Assembly: GCF_013377885.1 (NCBI RefSeq)
Contig: NZ_JABKAU010000010.1
Location: forward strand, 80,377-144,376
Reading direction: 5' to 3'
From: Hymenobacter lapidiphilus
GTDB taxonomy: Bacteria > Bacteroidota > Bacteroidia > Cytophagales > Hymenobacteraceae
Length of the DNA: 64,000 nucleotides
Notes under the pieces: model-generated
Told to the model about the DNA's origin: nothing
Databases searched by the model: none
What the model saw: the letters and a program-made list of their open reading frames with translations, nothing else
Shown: in pieces, positions 36,723 through 44,488 of the stretch
How positions within the stretch are numbered: the stretch's first letter is position 1
Layout: each line of letters begins with the position of its first letter
Made by a program: the position numbers and the translations under genes

Positions 36723-36730
36723 TATCTTTG
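36723..36730 (+). promoter_or_regulatory. -7 box before ricT
   Basis: TATCTTTG fits TAnnTTTG, 65 bases before the GTG start at 36796. The -33 position would fall inside the 36689 hairpin. Confidence 0.6.
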
Positions 36731-36795
36731 TCGATAACCCATTTCGTGCCGCTGGCTTATTGGTCGCGGACTTACCTATATAGATTCTCCAAGCC

Positions 36796-38436
36796 GTGGC
36801 TTGTTCCTCCTGTTCTTCCGGCGGCGGCGGTTGCTCTACTAATTCTACTACTTCGGGCTGCGGTTCGAAGGGTAGCTGTAGCAGCGGCTGTACCCGCCTC
36901 AATGTATTCGACTGGCTCCAGGATCTGGATATGCCCAGCGACTTTAAAGAGTTCGATCTTGTGGAAGTCCGCTTCAAGGGCGGCCGCAAGGACTTTTTCC
37001 GCAACCAGAGCCGCCTGCCGCTTATCACCGGCGACGCCGTAGTGGTGGAGGCGGCCGGCAGCGGCTGGCATCTGGGGCACGTTTCGCTGAAGGGCGAGCT
37101 GGTGCGTCTGCAGATGAAAAAGAAAAAGGTACCCCTCGACTCCAAGGATATCCGCCCTATTCTGCGGGTGGCTACCGACGATGATGCCGAGCGCTGGCAG
37201 GCCGTGCGCGACCTCGAAACGGGCACCATGTTCCGGGCCCGTGCTGTGGTCGAGGAACTGCGTCTGCGCATGAAGCTCTCTGACGTAGAGTACCAGGCCG
37301 ACCGTACCCGCGCCACGTTCTTTTATTCGGCCGATGACCGGGTAGACTTCCGCGACCTGATCCGGCGGCTCGCCGATGAGTTTCGGGTGCGGGTGGAAAT
37401 GCGCCAGATTTCGCTGCGCCACGAAGCCGGCCGCCTTGGCGGTATCGGCAGCTGCGGACGTGAGCTGTGCTGCTCCACCTGGCTCTCCGATTTTAAAAGC
37501 GTGAGTACCACCGCCGCCCGCTACCAGAACCTGAGCCTGAACCCGGCCAAGCTTTCGGGTCAGTGCGGCCGCCTCAAGTGCTGCCTCAACTACGAGCTCG
37601 ACACCTACCTCGACGCGCTCAAAGACATTCCGCAGGTGCAACGGCCCTTGCTGACCGAAAAGGGCGAGTACACGCTGCAGAAAACCGATATTTTCCGCCG
37701 TAAAATGTGGTTTGCCGTGCGCGGCGACAACAACTGGGTGGTGCTGCCGGTGGAGCGCGTGCGCGAGGTGCTGGAGATGAACAAACGCGGCGAAAAACCC
37801 GATACGCTGCTTGTGCCCGTGCGCGAAGAGGAGCGGGCCCCCGAGGTAACGGCTATTGTAGAAGGCTCGCTGGAGCGCCTGGACGATAAAATAACCTCCT
37901 CATCGGGCGCTAAGCGCCCCAAGCGCGGCAAGAAAAAACCGACCGACGAGGCTCCGGCCACCGTGCGTACGCCCCGTTCAGGCCGGCCCGAACGCCCGAC
38001 CCGGGCTGCCGCGCCCGATACCGATGATGCCTCAGCCCCCGTCAAAGCAGCTGGCCCGGCCGAAGGTACCGATGCCGCTGAGGAGCGTGCGCGGCCCCGC
38101 GGAGCCGCAGCCAAGCCTCTCAACCGCCGCTCGGGTCGCGGCCGGGGTAGCGAGAGCCGCAGTGGCGAAGGCCGCGGCGAAAACCGGCGCGGTGGGGGCA
38201 AAGCCGCCCCCGAAGGCGGGGCCACCGATGCCCCCCGGCCTGCCCGCGAAGGAGGACGCCCGCCCCGCAATGCCGGCTCGCAGGGCAACGCCGATGGTGG
38301 CAAGCCAGAAGGTAGCGAAGGCCGTTCGGCCGAGCGCCGGGGCCGTTCGGGTAGCCGCCGCACGGGCCGTTCGGCTGGCCGCGAAGGCCGCGCCGACGGC
38401 GGCAGCACCTCACCCTCACCTTCCGCCGACTCCTGA
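36796..38436 (+). CDS. ricT: RicT/PSP1-family iron-sulfur regulatory protein with long RGG-like tail
   Basis: 546 residues from GTG. The first 36 residues are a cysteine cluster (MACSSCSSGGGGCS..., GCGSKGSCSSGC), which supports this start. PSP1/RicT core about 37-370: RLNVFDWLQDLDMPSDFKEF, FFYSADDRVDFRDLIRRLADEFRVRVEMRQI, GIGSCGRELCCSTWL, SGQCGRLKCCLNYELD. In Bacillus, RicT with RicA/RicF carries 4Fe-4S clusters and aids RNA processing by RNase Y. Residues about 370-546 are disordered, R/G/P/A-rich (GRGRGSESRSGEGRG, RRGRSGSRRTGR), RNA-binding-like. Its TGA overlaps an ATG of the gldH frame, a pairing typical of the phylum. Confidence 0.9.
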   Translation: MACSSCSSGGGGCSTNSTTSGCGSKGSCSSGCTRLNVFDWLQDLDMPSDFKEFDLVEVRFKGGRKDFFRNQSRLPLITGDAVVVEAAGSGWHLGHVSLKGELVRLQMKKKKVPLDSKDIRPILRVATDDDAERWQAVRDLETGTMFRARAVVEELRLRMKLSDVEYQADRTRATFFYSADDRVDFRDLIRRLADEFRVRVEMRQISLRHEAGRLGGIGSCGRELCCSTWLSDFKSVSTTAARYQNLSLNPAKLSGQCGRLKCCLNYELDTYLDALKDIPQVQRPLLTEKGEYTLQKTDIFRRKMWFAVRGDNNWVVLPVERVREVLEMNKRGEKPDTLLVPVREEERAPEVTAIVEGSLERLDDKITSSSGAKRPKRGKKKPTDEAPATVRTPRSGRPERPTRAAAPDTDDASAPVKAAGPAEGTDAAEERARPRGAAAKPLNRRSGRGRGSESRSGEGRGENRRGGGKAAPEGGATDAPRPAREGGRPPRNAGSQGNADGGKPEGSEGRSAERRGRSGSRRTGRSAGREGRADGGSTSPSPSADS

Positions 38437-38456
38437 TGGTTAGCCTTTCTGACTCT

Positions 38457-38957
38457 ATGCACGCTTTGACGCGCGGATTTATAGTTTTGGTGAGCGGGCT
38501 GCTGCTGGTTGCCTGCGACCCGGCCGAGGTGTACGAAAAAAACATCGACCTGACCTCGCCTGCCGGCGACCCGTACGTGTGGGCCGTGCAGAATAAGCCT
38601 ACGTTCGAGTTTGAAATAACTGATCCGGCGCCCCGCTACGACGTGTTTCTCAATGTCCGGAATACCGCTGACTACAGTTACTACAACCTCTACGCCCGCG
38701 TGACGCTCACCGGGCCCGACGGGCAGATTATCTCGCGCAAGCTGCACGATATGAACCTGATGGACCCTAAAACCGGCGAACCGCTGGGCAACGGCAGCGG
38801 CGACATCTTCGACCACCGCATTCTGGCCCTGCCCAACCAGGAGTTCAGCCAGCCCGGCACCTATCGGGTGCAGCTGGAACAGTACATGCGCCAGGACCAG
38901 CTGCCTGGTGTTATGGCCGTGGGCGTGCGCGTAGGCCGACGCGAAGCCGGCAAGTAG
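38457..38957 (+). CDS. gldH: Gliding motility lipoprotein GldH
   Basis: 166 residues from MHALTRGFIVLVSGLLLVAC, a lipoprotein signal with lipobox LVAC; an ATG at 38436 that overlaps the ricT stop (TGATG) would add seven residues. The body matches GldH: AEVYEKNIDLTS, PTFEFEITDPAPRYDVFLNVRNTADYSYYNLYARVTLTGPDG, then LEQYMRQDQLPGVMAVGVRVGR. GldH is one of the lipoproteins needed for gliding in Flavobacterium and is a marker of T9SS-bearing Bacteroidota. Translation is probably coupled to ricT. A long palindrome follows the stop. Confidence 0.93.
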   Translation: MHALTRGFIVLVSGLLLVACDPAEVYEKNIDLTSPAGDPYVWAVQNKPTFEFEITDPAPRYDVFLNVRNTADYSYYNLYARVTLTGPDGQIISRKLHDMNLMDPKTGEPLGNGSGDIFDHRILALPNQEFSQPGTYRVQLEQYMRQDQLPGVMAVGVRVGRREAGK

Positions 38958-38989
38958 AAAAGCGGCAGCCGACGGATAACTGGTAATGC

Positions 38990-39058
38990 CAACCAAAAGC
39001 AAGGCCCCGCCCCGGCGAAACAAACTGTTTCGCCGGGGCGGGGCCTTGCTTTTGGTTG
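38990..39058. terminator. 33-bp perfect palindrome between convergent gldH and csp
   Basis: Arms 38990-39022 and 39026-39058, 3-base loop, GC-rich centre flanked by AAAAG/CTTTT. Probably a bidirectional terminator. Confidence 0.85.
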
Positions 39059-39102
39059 CAACTGGAAGGATTTTTTAACTGACTACCGAAAAAGATAGTC
39101 GC

Positions 39103-39294
39103 TTAAATCCGCTCCACTTTTACTGCGTTCTGGCCTTTGCGACCATCAACGATATCGAAGCTGACGCGGTCATTTTCGCGAATTTCGTGTACGAGGCCAG
39201 TCTGGTGCACGAAGATTTCCTGGTTGTCTTCGTCCTGTACGATGAAGCCGAAGCCTTTGGCTTCATTGAAAAATTTAACGGTGCCTGTTTTCAT
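39103..39294 (-). CDS. Cold-shock domain protein (CspA family)
   Basis: 63 residues from MKTGTVKFFNEAKGFGFI; an upstream frame to 39357 adds a non-family leader. RNP1 (KGFGFI) and RNP2 (IFVHQTG, one residue different from the usual VFVHxS) are both present. Short size and VERI end match bacterial Csp proteins, single-stranded nucleic-acid chaperones that melt mRNA structure. A gap of roughly 110 bases before its start leaves space for the long 5' leader typical of csp mRNAs; I see a small stem with AGCG arms there but no defined thermosensor. Convergent with gldH. Confidence 0.95.
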   Translation of the reverse strand: MKTGTVKFFNEAKGFGFIVQDEDNQEIFVHQTGLVHEIRENDRVSFDIVDGRKGQNAVKVERI

Positions 39295-39472
39295 AAAGGT
39301 GTTAAATGGTTGAGGAAACGGTGGAAAGGAAAGCAAGAGAACGTGAAGTAAATACAATAACTAAGCGCGGTAAATCTACGCTGTTTTTTAAATCAACAAA
39401 AAAGCCCGGGTGCAAAACGTGGCTGCCGGGGCTGCGTATGTAACACCACTGCCACCTAAGCCTTCCGCATCC

Positions 39473-40357
39473 ATGTCCGATAACACCCAGAAGCCCGCTA
39501 CCACCCCCGAAAATCCCGCTGATGCGCTGCCAGTCGAGCTGCGCACCCCAGATAACACTGCCGCCGGGCAGCCGGTAGCCAACGACGAGTTCAACCACGA
39601 ACAGAACGAGGTGGCCGGGGCCAGCCGGGGCGAATTCGGCCGCCAGTCGGACAAGGGAGCCACCCAGGGGGGCTACGGCAACGAGGCCAGCCGCGGTACC
39701 GACACCTACGCCGGCCCGCCGGTGCAGGCACCGGCTACCTCGGGCTACGTGGGCGAGCGAACCCAGAACGAGGACGGTGCGCCGTCGACCGAAAACGGCA
39801 GCTTTGGTACAGTAGCCGTGGGTGCCGGGCACGATGCTCCCGAGTCGGCCGTTGGGCCCCTGTTCGGCAACGATAACGATGCGCCTACCGGCACTGGCTC
39901 GGCATATGCCCAAAACTACGGTACCTCCTCGCTTGGCGGCCAATCCAATGCCGAGGTTGAGCCCGGTGGAACCCACCGTAACCAGCGCGAGGATTACACG
40001 CCCGGCCACCCCGAAGGTGGGCCCGCAGGCCAGCGCACCGGCCAAGCGGCGGGTAATGCCAGCTACGGCAGCAGCGAAGCAGGTGCCACTCCGCCCACCC
40101 GCGCCGACCGCAGCGGCTACGAGGCGGCGGGCTCGGCCGATGCGGAGGGCAGCGAGGCGCAGGGTTTCGGCTCGAAGGGCGGCTCCTACAACGATGAATA
40201 CGACGACTCTACACCGGGTGCCACCGACGGCTCGCCCGCCAAAGGCGACTTCGACAAGCAGCAGGGCGCCGGCAACTATGGCGAAGCTTCGGATGAGCGC
40301 ACTGATGCTCCAGACTCGCCCGACTATGGCTCGGTGCCCGGGTCGCCCAAGAAGTAG
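39473..40357 (+). CDS. Low-complexity, disordered hydrophilic protein
   Basis: 294 residues from MSDNTQKPATTPENPAD. No signal peptide, no membrane helix, no Cys; dominated by G, A, S, E, D, T, P, N and Q with short recurring motifs (GSYNDEYDD, GNYGEASDERTD, SYGSSEAGAT). It is strongly acidic. Reading frame and codon bias are convincing over the whole length. Such proteins in this group are often general-stress or desiccation related (hydrophilin-like), but I name no function. It is preceded by no clear -7 box and followed by an intrinsic terminator. Confidence 0.7.
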   Translation: MSDNTQKPATTPENPADALPVELRTPDNTAAGQPVANDEFNHEQNEVAGASRGEFGRQSDKGATQGGYGNEASRGTDTYAGPPVQAPATSGYVGERTQNEDGAPSTENGSFGTVAVGAGHDAPESAVGPLFGNDNDAPTGTGSAYAQNYGTSSLGGQSNAEVEPGGTHRNQREDYTPGHPEGGPAGQRTGQAAGNASYGSSEAGATPPTRADRSGYEAAGSADAEGSEAQGFGSKGGSYNDEYDDSTPGATDGSPAKGDFDKQQGAGNYGEASDERTDAPDSPDYGSVPGSPKK

Positions 40358-40376
40358 CCGTTTTACCCCGGTTTTT

Positions 40377-40424
40377 GGCCCGTAGCAACTGCCCGCTTGT
40401 GGCAGCGGCTGCGGGCCATTTTTT
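40377..40424 (+). terminator. Intrinsic terminator
   Basis: Stem GGCCCGTAGC (40377-40386) with GCTGCGGGCC (40408-40417, one mismatch), then ATTTTTTT. Ends the disordered-protein transcript. Confidence 0.85.
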
Positions 40425-40489
40425 TCGGGCCGGCTGGCTAGTAATCGGCCGCTAAATCAGCTATATTTCAAGGTCTAAACAGCCTGAAT

Positions 40490-41263
40490 ATGAGAAGTCC
40501 TGCTTTGCACGCAATTCTGCTGTTACTGATGATACCCTGGTCGGTAGCTGCCCAGCCGACTGCCCGCCCCGATTCAGTTAGCCCGCCGGTTGTGCGTCCG
40601 TGGCTGGTGCGGCCCGCTACTATACGCGTTGCCGTACCCGTGTTGCTGGTGGCAATGGGTTACGCCAGCCGCAACGAGAATTTTCTGGATGAAGTGAAGG
40701 AACACGTGCGGCACGAAACCCGCGAAAACTTCCCGAGCTTCCATACCAGCCTCGACGACTACAGCCGCAGCGCGCCATTGGTAGCCACCTACGGCCTGTT
40801 TGCGCTGGGCATAAAAGGGGAACGGGGCATAGTGCCCTTTACTGCCTGCTTCGGCCTGGCGCACGCCCTGAACACGGGGCTGGTCAGCAACCTCAAGCAC
40901 CTGAGCGCTACCCGCCGCCCCGATTCTCCTACCGATTTCAGCTCCTTCCCTTCGGCCCATACGGCCGATGCCTTTTTGACGGCGACGCTGTTGCACGAGC
41001 AGTTTGGGCGCGGTCGTCCCTGGCTGTCAGTGGCAGGCTACGGCGTAGCCACGGCCACCGGAGCCATGCGCATGCTCAACGACCGGCACTGGCTCACCGA
41101 TGTAGTGGCGGGAGCCAGCATTGGCTTCTTGTCGGCCGAAACTGTGTGGCGGCTTTACCCCGTGTTGGCCCGCCACCTGCCCGGCCACCTGGGCCAGAAA
41201 CTGCTGCTGCTGCCCACCTACGCCCCCGGCGGAACCGTTGGCGCGGTGCTGGTACTGCGGTAG
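40490..41263 (+). CDS. Exported PAP2-family phosphatase
   Basis: 257 residues with signal peptide (1-21, SVAAQ) and possibly one or two membrane helices. The three acid-phosphatase motifs are present: KHLSATRRPD (KxxxxxxRP), FPSAHTADAFLTA (PSAH in place of PSGH) and MLNDRHWLTDVVAG (RxxxxxHxxxD). Family members hydrolyse lipid phosphates such as undecaprenyl pyrophosphate or phosphatidic acid on the outer face of the membrane. Ser-Ala instead of Ser-Gly occurs in active homologues. Single gene; 3' side carries the comEA-like fragment. Confidence 0.9.
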   Translation: MRSPALHAILLLLMIPWSVAAQPTARPDSVSPPVVRPWLVRPATIRVAVPVLLVAMGYASRNENFLDEVKEHVRHETRENFPSFHTSLDDYSRSAPLVATYGLFALGIKGERGIVPFTACFGLAHALNTGLVSNLKHLSATRRPDSPTDFSSFPSAHTADAFLTATLLHEQFGRGRPWLSVAGYGVATATGAMRMLNDRHWLTDVVAGASIGFLSAETVWRLYPVLARHLPGHLGQKLLLLPTYAPGGTVGAVLVLR

Positions 41264-41270
41264 AGGGGGC

Positions 41271-41359
41271 TGTTTCAGCTCGATATAAGGTAGCAGCTTG
41301 TTTTGGGTAGCCTCGTCGAGAATGCCGATTCTGCCTAGGTCGGTATGGCTGTCAGAAGG
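41271..41359 (-). pseudogene. Duplicated 3' fragment of the comEA-like gene
   Basis: About 89 bases match, at roughly 85% identity and in the same orientation, the 3' end of the helix-hairpin-helix gene at 43307-43395. On the minus strand it reads DLGRIGILDEATQNKLLPYIELK compared with the gene's DLRKIRILDEATYDKLLPYIELK, but the TAG stop has become CAG. It is the only trace of the gene here, so it is a relic. Confidence 0.85.
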
Positions 41360-41608
41360 AGCAGCGACCTAGCAGGGCGGATGAGACGAGTCGAATAGCG
41401 GAGAACCCAGTACATTGCAACGGGCTGTTCGCGCTTGCTCAGTAGGCTTGAGGGGGGCGAATATTTCAACCTCAAGCTGTTCATGCCGAACAGCCCTTTT
41501 TCAGCCCCACGCATACCTCGCAACCTGAGTCAGCTACCTTTCGCGCTGCTCCCAACTACCGGCGGCCTCGCTTCACTGCCGCGGCCCTGGTAGCTCCCTC
41601 TGTTTCTC

Positions 41609-43252
41609 ATGTGGACTTCTTCCCGCAAGCGCTTACGCCGCCTGGAGGCGGCCTGGCAGCAGCCGGCTTCGCATTCCCCCCACTTTCCCTGGGTGGCCCG
41701 CTACTACAACCAGGTGCAGCACGAGCCCGCCTACCACCGCCTGCCCGATCAAACCTGGGAGGACCTGAACGGCGAATTGCTCTTTGAGCTGCTCGATGCC
41801 ACAGTGAGCCCAGTAGGCCAGCAGTGCCTGTACCACCGCCTGCGCAGTCCGCTCGCCGATGAAGCCGCCTTGCACGAGTTCGATGCGGCCGCAACCCTGC
41901 TGGCGCAGCAACCCGTGGCCCGAGGGCAGGCCCTGCTCGCCCTCGACCAGTTGACTGCCGACGAGGCGTACTACCTGGTCGATTTAATTAGCGGGGAGCC
42001 CTTACCCATTTTGCCCGGCGCCCGTTTTGCGCTGCTGCTCGCGCTGGGGCTGCTGGCCACGTTGCTCGGAGGCTTTTGGCTGCCCTTGCTCTGGTTGGCA
42101 ACGGGGGCGCTTGCCCTCATCAATTCGATGTTTCACTTCTGGCAACGCGCGCGGATTCAGCGCATTGTTCGCCCCCTTATGCAACTGGGCCGCTTGCACC
42201 GCGCAGGGCGGGAGCTGCATCGAGTGGCTTTGCCCTTACGGCCGCTTGAACAGTTGGCTGCGCCCCTGGCCCGGCTGGGGTCTATTTTGCGGCAGGTAGC
42301 ATTCTTTCAGGTGGAAGACAATTTGGCGATACTGGAACTGCTTAAGGCGCTGGTGTTACTCGACGTGCTGGTATATGGCCGCTGCCGGGTGGCCGTGCAG
42401 CGGCAAGCGCCCGCGATTCGGACCGTTTTTGAAGCAGTCGGCTATGTTGACTGCGCCCTGACGGTGGCCAGCTTCCGCCAGCGTTACGCCACCTGCGTGC
42501 CGCAGTTTGGGCCGGCGGCCGAGGGCATCCGGCTGCAAGCCGGCTACCACCCGCTGGTACCCGGGTGCGTGCCCAACGACCTGACCCTGACCGGGCCGGG
42601 TGTACTACTCACCGGCTCGAATATGGCGGGCAAAACTACGTTTATGCGCACTATAGGCGTAAACGCCCTACTGGCCCAAACCATAGCAACGTGCCCGGCC
42701 ACCGCCTACCGCGCCCCTTTTTGCCGGGTGCTCACCAGCCTCACCCTGGCCGACAGCCTGCCCACGGGCAAAAGCTATTATCTGGTTGAAGCCGAAATTA
42801 TGCGGCAGCTGCTGCTGGCCTGTAATGCGGACCCCGGCAGCTACCTGTTACTGCTGGATGAGCTGTTCAAGGGCACGAATACGCGGGAGCGTATCGCTGC
42901 CAATAAAGCCGTGCTGGCCTACTTGCAACCGCGCAGCTGGGTAATAGCGGCCACCCACGATGGGGAGTTGGGTGCGCTGTTGCAGGCACGCTATGTCGAA
43001 TACCACTTTTGCGAAACGGTCACGGAGGAAGACTGGTATTTCGACTACCGACTCAAGGCTGGCCCGCTCACCACGCGCAATGCCATCCGGTTGCTGGCCC
43101 GCCTGCACTACCCGGCGCAGGTAGTAGCCGAAGCACAAGCAATCAGTGCCACCTTGGCTGCGCGGGAGCAACCTGATTTTGCGCAACCAACCACACCGGA
43201 AGCGCTTATTGCGGTGGCTGAATCAAGCAGCGAGGATAATATTTTAGGCTGA
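41609..43252 (+). CDS. Membrane-anchored MutS-like ATPase
   Basis: 547 residues. Helical N-terminal part (clamp/lever region about 60-330) includes two hydrophobic helices at about 138-178 (FALLLALGLLATLLGG, LPLLWLATGALALINSMF). C-terminal MutS ATPase: TGSNMAGKTTFMRTIG (Walker A, about 336), then a Q/D-loop of the type LTLADSLPTGKSYYLVEAEIMR, LLLLDELFKGTNTRERIAANKAV (Walker B and signature), and IAATHDGEL (H-loop). Domain I for mismatch recognition and the MutS2 Smr nuclease are absent, so mismatch repair is unlikely. Known in Bacteroidota as a MutS-related protein of unknown role. It is flanked by a direct repeat of the comEA-like 3' end. Confidence 0.88.
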   Translation: MWTSSRKRLRRLEAAWQQPASHSPHFPWVARYYNQVQHEPAYHRLPDQTWEDLNGELLFELLDATVSPVGQQCLYHRLRSPLADEAALHEFDAAATLLAQQPVARGQALLALDQLTADEAYYLVDLISGEPLPILPGARFALLLALGLLATLLGGFWLPLLWLATGALALINSMFHFWQRARIQRIVRPLMQLGRLHRAGRELHRVALPLRPLEQLAAPLARLGSILRQVAFFQVEDNLAILELLKALVLLDVLVYGRCRVAVQRQAPAIRTVFEAVGYVDCALTVASFRQRYATCVPQFGPAAEGIRLQAGYHPLVPGCVPNDLTLTGPGVLLTGSNMAGKTTFMRTIGVNALLAQTIATCPATAYRAPFCRVLTSLTLADSLPTGKSYYLVEAEIMRQLLLACNADPGSYLLLLDELFKGTNTRERIAANKAVLAYLQPRSWVIAATHDGELGALLQARYVEYHFCETVTEEDWYFDYRLKAGPLTTRNAIRLLARLHYPAQVVAEAQAISATLAAREQPDFAQPTTPEALIAVAESSSEDNILG

Positions 43253-43305
43253 AGGGTGCAGTACAGCGACAATAGTCCGCATCGAGTGCCGCCTTCTACA
43301 TTAGG

Positions 43306-44364
43306 CTATTTCAGCTCGATGTAAGGCAGCAGCTTGTCGTAGGTGGCCTCGTCGAGGATGCGGATTTTGCGCAGGTCGGTGGGCTGCTGAAAGGGGCCGT
43401 GCTGCTGGCGGTAGGCTACCAGCACGCGGGCCAAGCGCTTACCCAGGTACGGATGCGCCTGGAGCACTTCAAACGACGCTGTGTTGACAGCCAGCCGGGC
43501 CGGGCTGAAGCTGGGAGACACAAACGTGTATTTGCGCAGGCTGTCGATAAGGTCAGGCGCGTCGCGGAAAGCGAAAATTTCGGCTAGCTGGTCTTCCTGC
43601 CGGAAGCCGCCCAGCCGCTCGCAGTACTCCACCACCCGCCGCGCATACCCGCGCCCGATGCCCCGAATCTGCATCAGCTGGGTGGTGTCGGCCGCGTTCA
43701 AATCAAACGCCGCCAGGTTGCGGGGTTTGGGCACAAAACCCGGCTTGGTTTCGTAAGGCGGGCGCTCGGGAAACTGGCCGTTTTTGGCAAAAGCCCGTTG
43801 CTCGCGGGGCGGCAGCTGTTCGGGCAGCTGGATATAGGGCGCGAGGCGGGCATACGTGGTGTCGGAGAGGCCGTAGGCTTTGCGCAGCTGCTCCTTGGCC
43901 CGGAAACCGCCCACAACTGTGCGGTATTTTATCAGCCGCTCGGCCAGCCAGGCGGGCAGCCCCCGCGCCTGCCAGTCGCGGGCTGAAAACGTGTTGGGGT
44001 CGAAAGGAGCCAGCGGCACCTGAGGCACCCGCTCGCGGGCAACATAGCGGCGGCGGGGGTAGCGGCTGGAGTAGCGGTTCTCAAAATCGGGCCGAACGGT
44101 GCGGCGGGCGGCCAGCTCGGCGGCCCAGGCATTGAGGCGGCGCTGGTCGGGGGCCGGGTCGTATGCTGGCAGGGCGGGGCGCAGCAGGGCCGGTAGGAAC
44201 AGCAGCAGCCCCAGCAACGCCAGCAGCACCACAAGCCCCGAAGTTTCGCGCCGCGAAAAGCCAAAGTAGCGCCGCACCGCCCGGCGCAGGCCCGCCAGCG
44301 GCCCGGCAGAGTTCTGGCGGGTACGACGGGAAGGTGGCTGGGGGCCCGAGGCGGCGGAAGGCAT
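43306..44364 (-). CDS. ComEA-like helix-hairpin-helix protein
   Basis: 352 residues. One membrane helix (about 40-60, GLVVLLALLGLLLFLPALL) after a basic N-terminus, then a disordered linker and three ComEA-type helix-hairpin-helix units: DPNTFSARDWQARGLPAWLAERLIKYRTVVGG, then DLNAADTTQLMQIRGIGRGYARRVVEYCERLGGF, and INTAS... ending DEATYDKLLPYIELK. ComEA binds DNA in the periplasm for uptake; this longer version is common in Bacteroidota and its role in transformation is unproven. The last 30 codons are duplicated at 41271. A promoter was not identified. Confidence 0.87.
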   Translation of the reverse strand: MPSAASGPQPPSRRTRQNSAGPLAGLRRAVRRYFGFSRRETSGLVVLLALLGLLLFLPALLRPALPAYDPAPDQRRLNAWAAELAARRTVRPDFENRYSSRYPRRRYVARERVPQVPLAPFDPNTFSARDWQARGLPAWLAERLIKYRTVVGGFRAKEQLRKAYGLSDTTYARLAPYIQLPEQLPPREQRAFAKNGQFPERPPYETKPGFVPKPRNLAAFDLNAADTTQLMQIRGIGRGYARRVVEYCERLGGFRQEDQLAEIFAFRDAPDLIDSLRKYTFVSPSFSPARLAVNTASFEVLQAHPYLGKRLARVLVAYRQQHGPFQQPTDLRKIRILDEATYDKLLPYIELK

Positions 44365-44429
44365 AACGGATACGGTTTAACACTATATAAGCCGCTCAGT
44401 TTAACCGGAATTCCGCACAAAATCAAATG

Positions 44430-44468
44430 TTGCCAGGATAACGGAATGACGTTCTGTTATCCTGGCAA
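44430..44468. terminator. 17-bp palindrome
   Basis: Arms 44430-44446 and 44452-44468 (TTGCCAGGATAACGGAA, one mismatch), 5-base loop. It lies 21 bases past the stop of the next minus-strand gene. Confidence 0.7.
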
Positions 44469-44488
44469 CCGGTAGCTGCCACCAACCA

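Larger units (their letters stand above)
36419..36795. other. AT-rich intergenic region between divergent M57 and ricT genes
   Basis: No open frame of note. About 36470-36620 is the most AT-rich stretch of the window. A hairpin (36689-36719) and a -7 box (36723-36730) precede ricT. No clear -7 box for the M57 gene was found. Confidence 0.6.

Noticed and set aside
37605..39023. 472-codon minus-strand frame opposite ricT and gldH
   Set aside because: Arg/Pro/Ser-rich antisense of conserved genes; no domain recognisable.
41335..41523. 62-codon minus-strand frame next to the comEA-like relic
   Set aside because: No domain; it begins after the relic and has no support as a gene.
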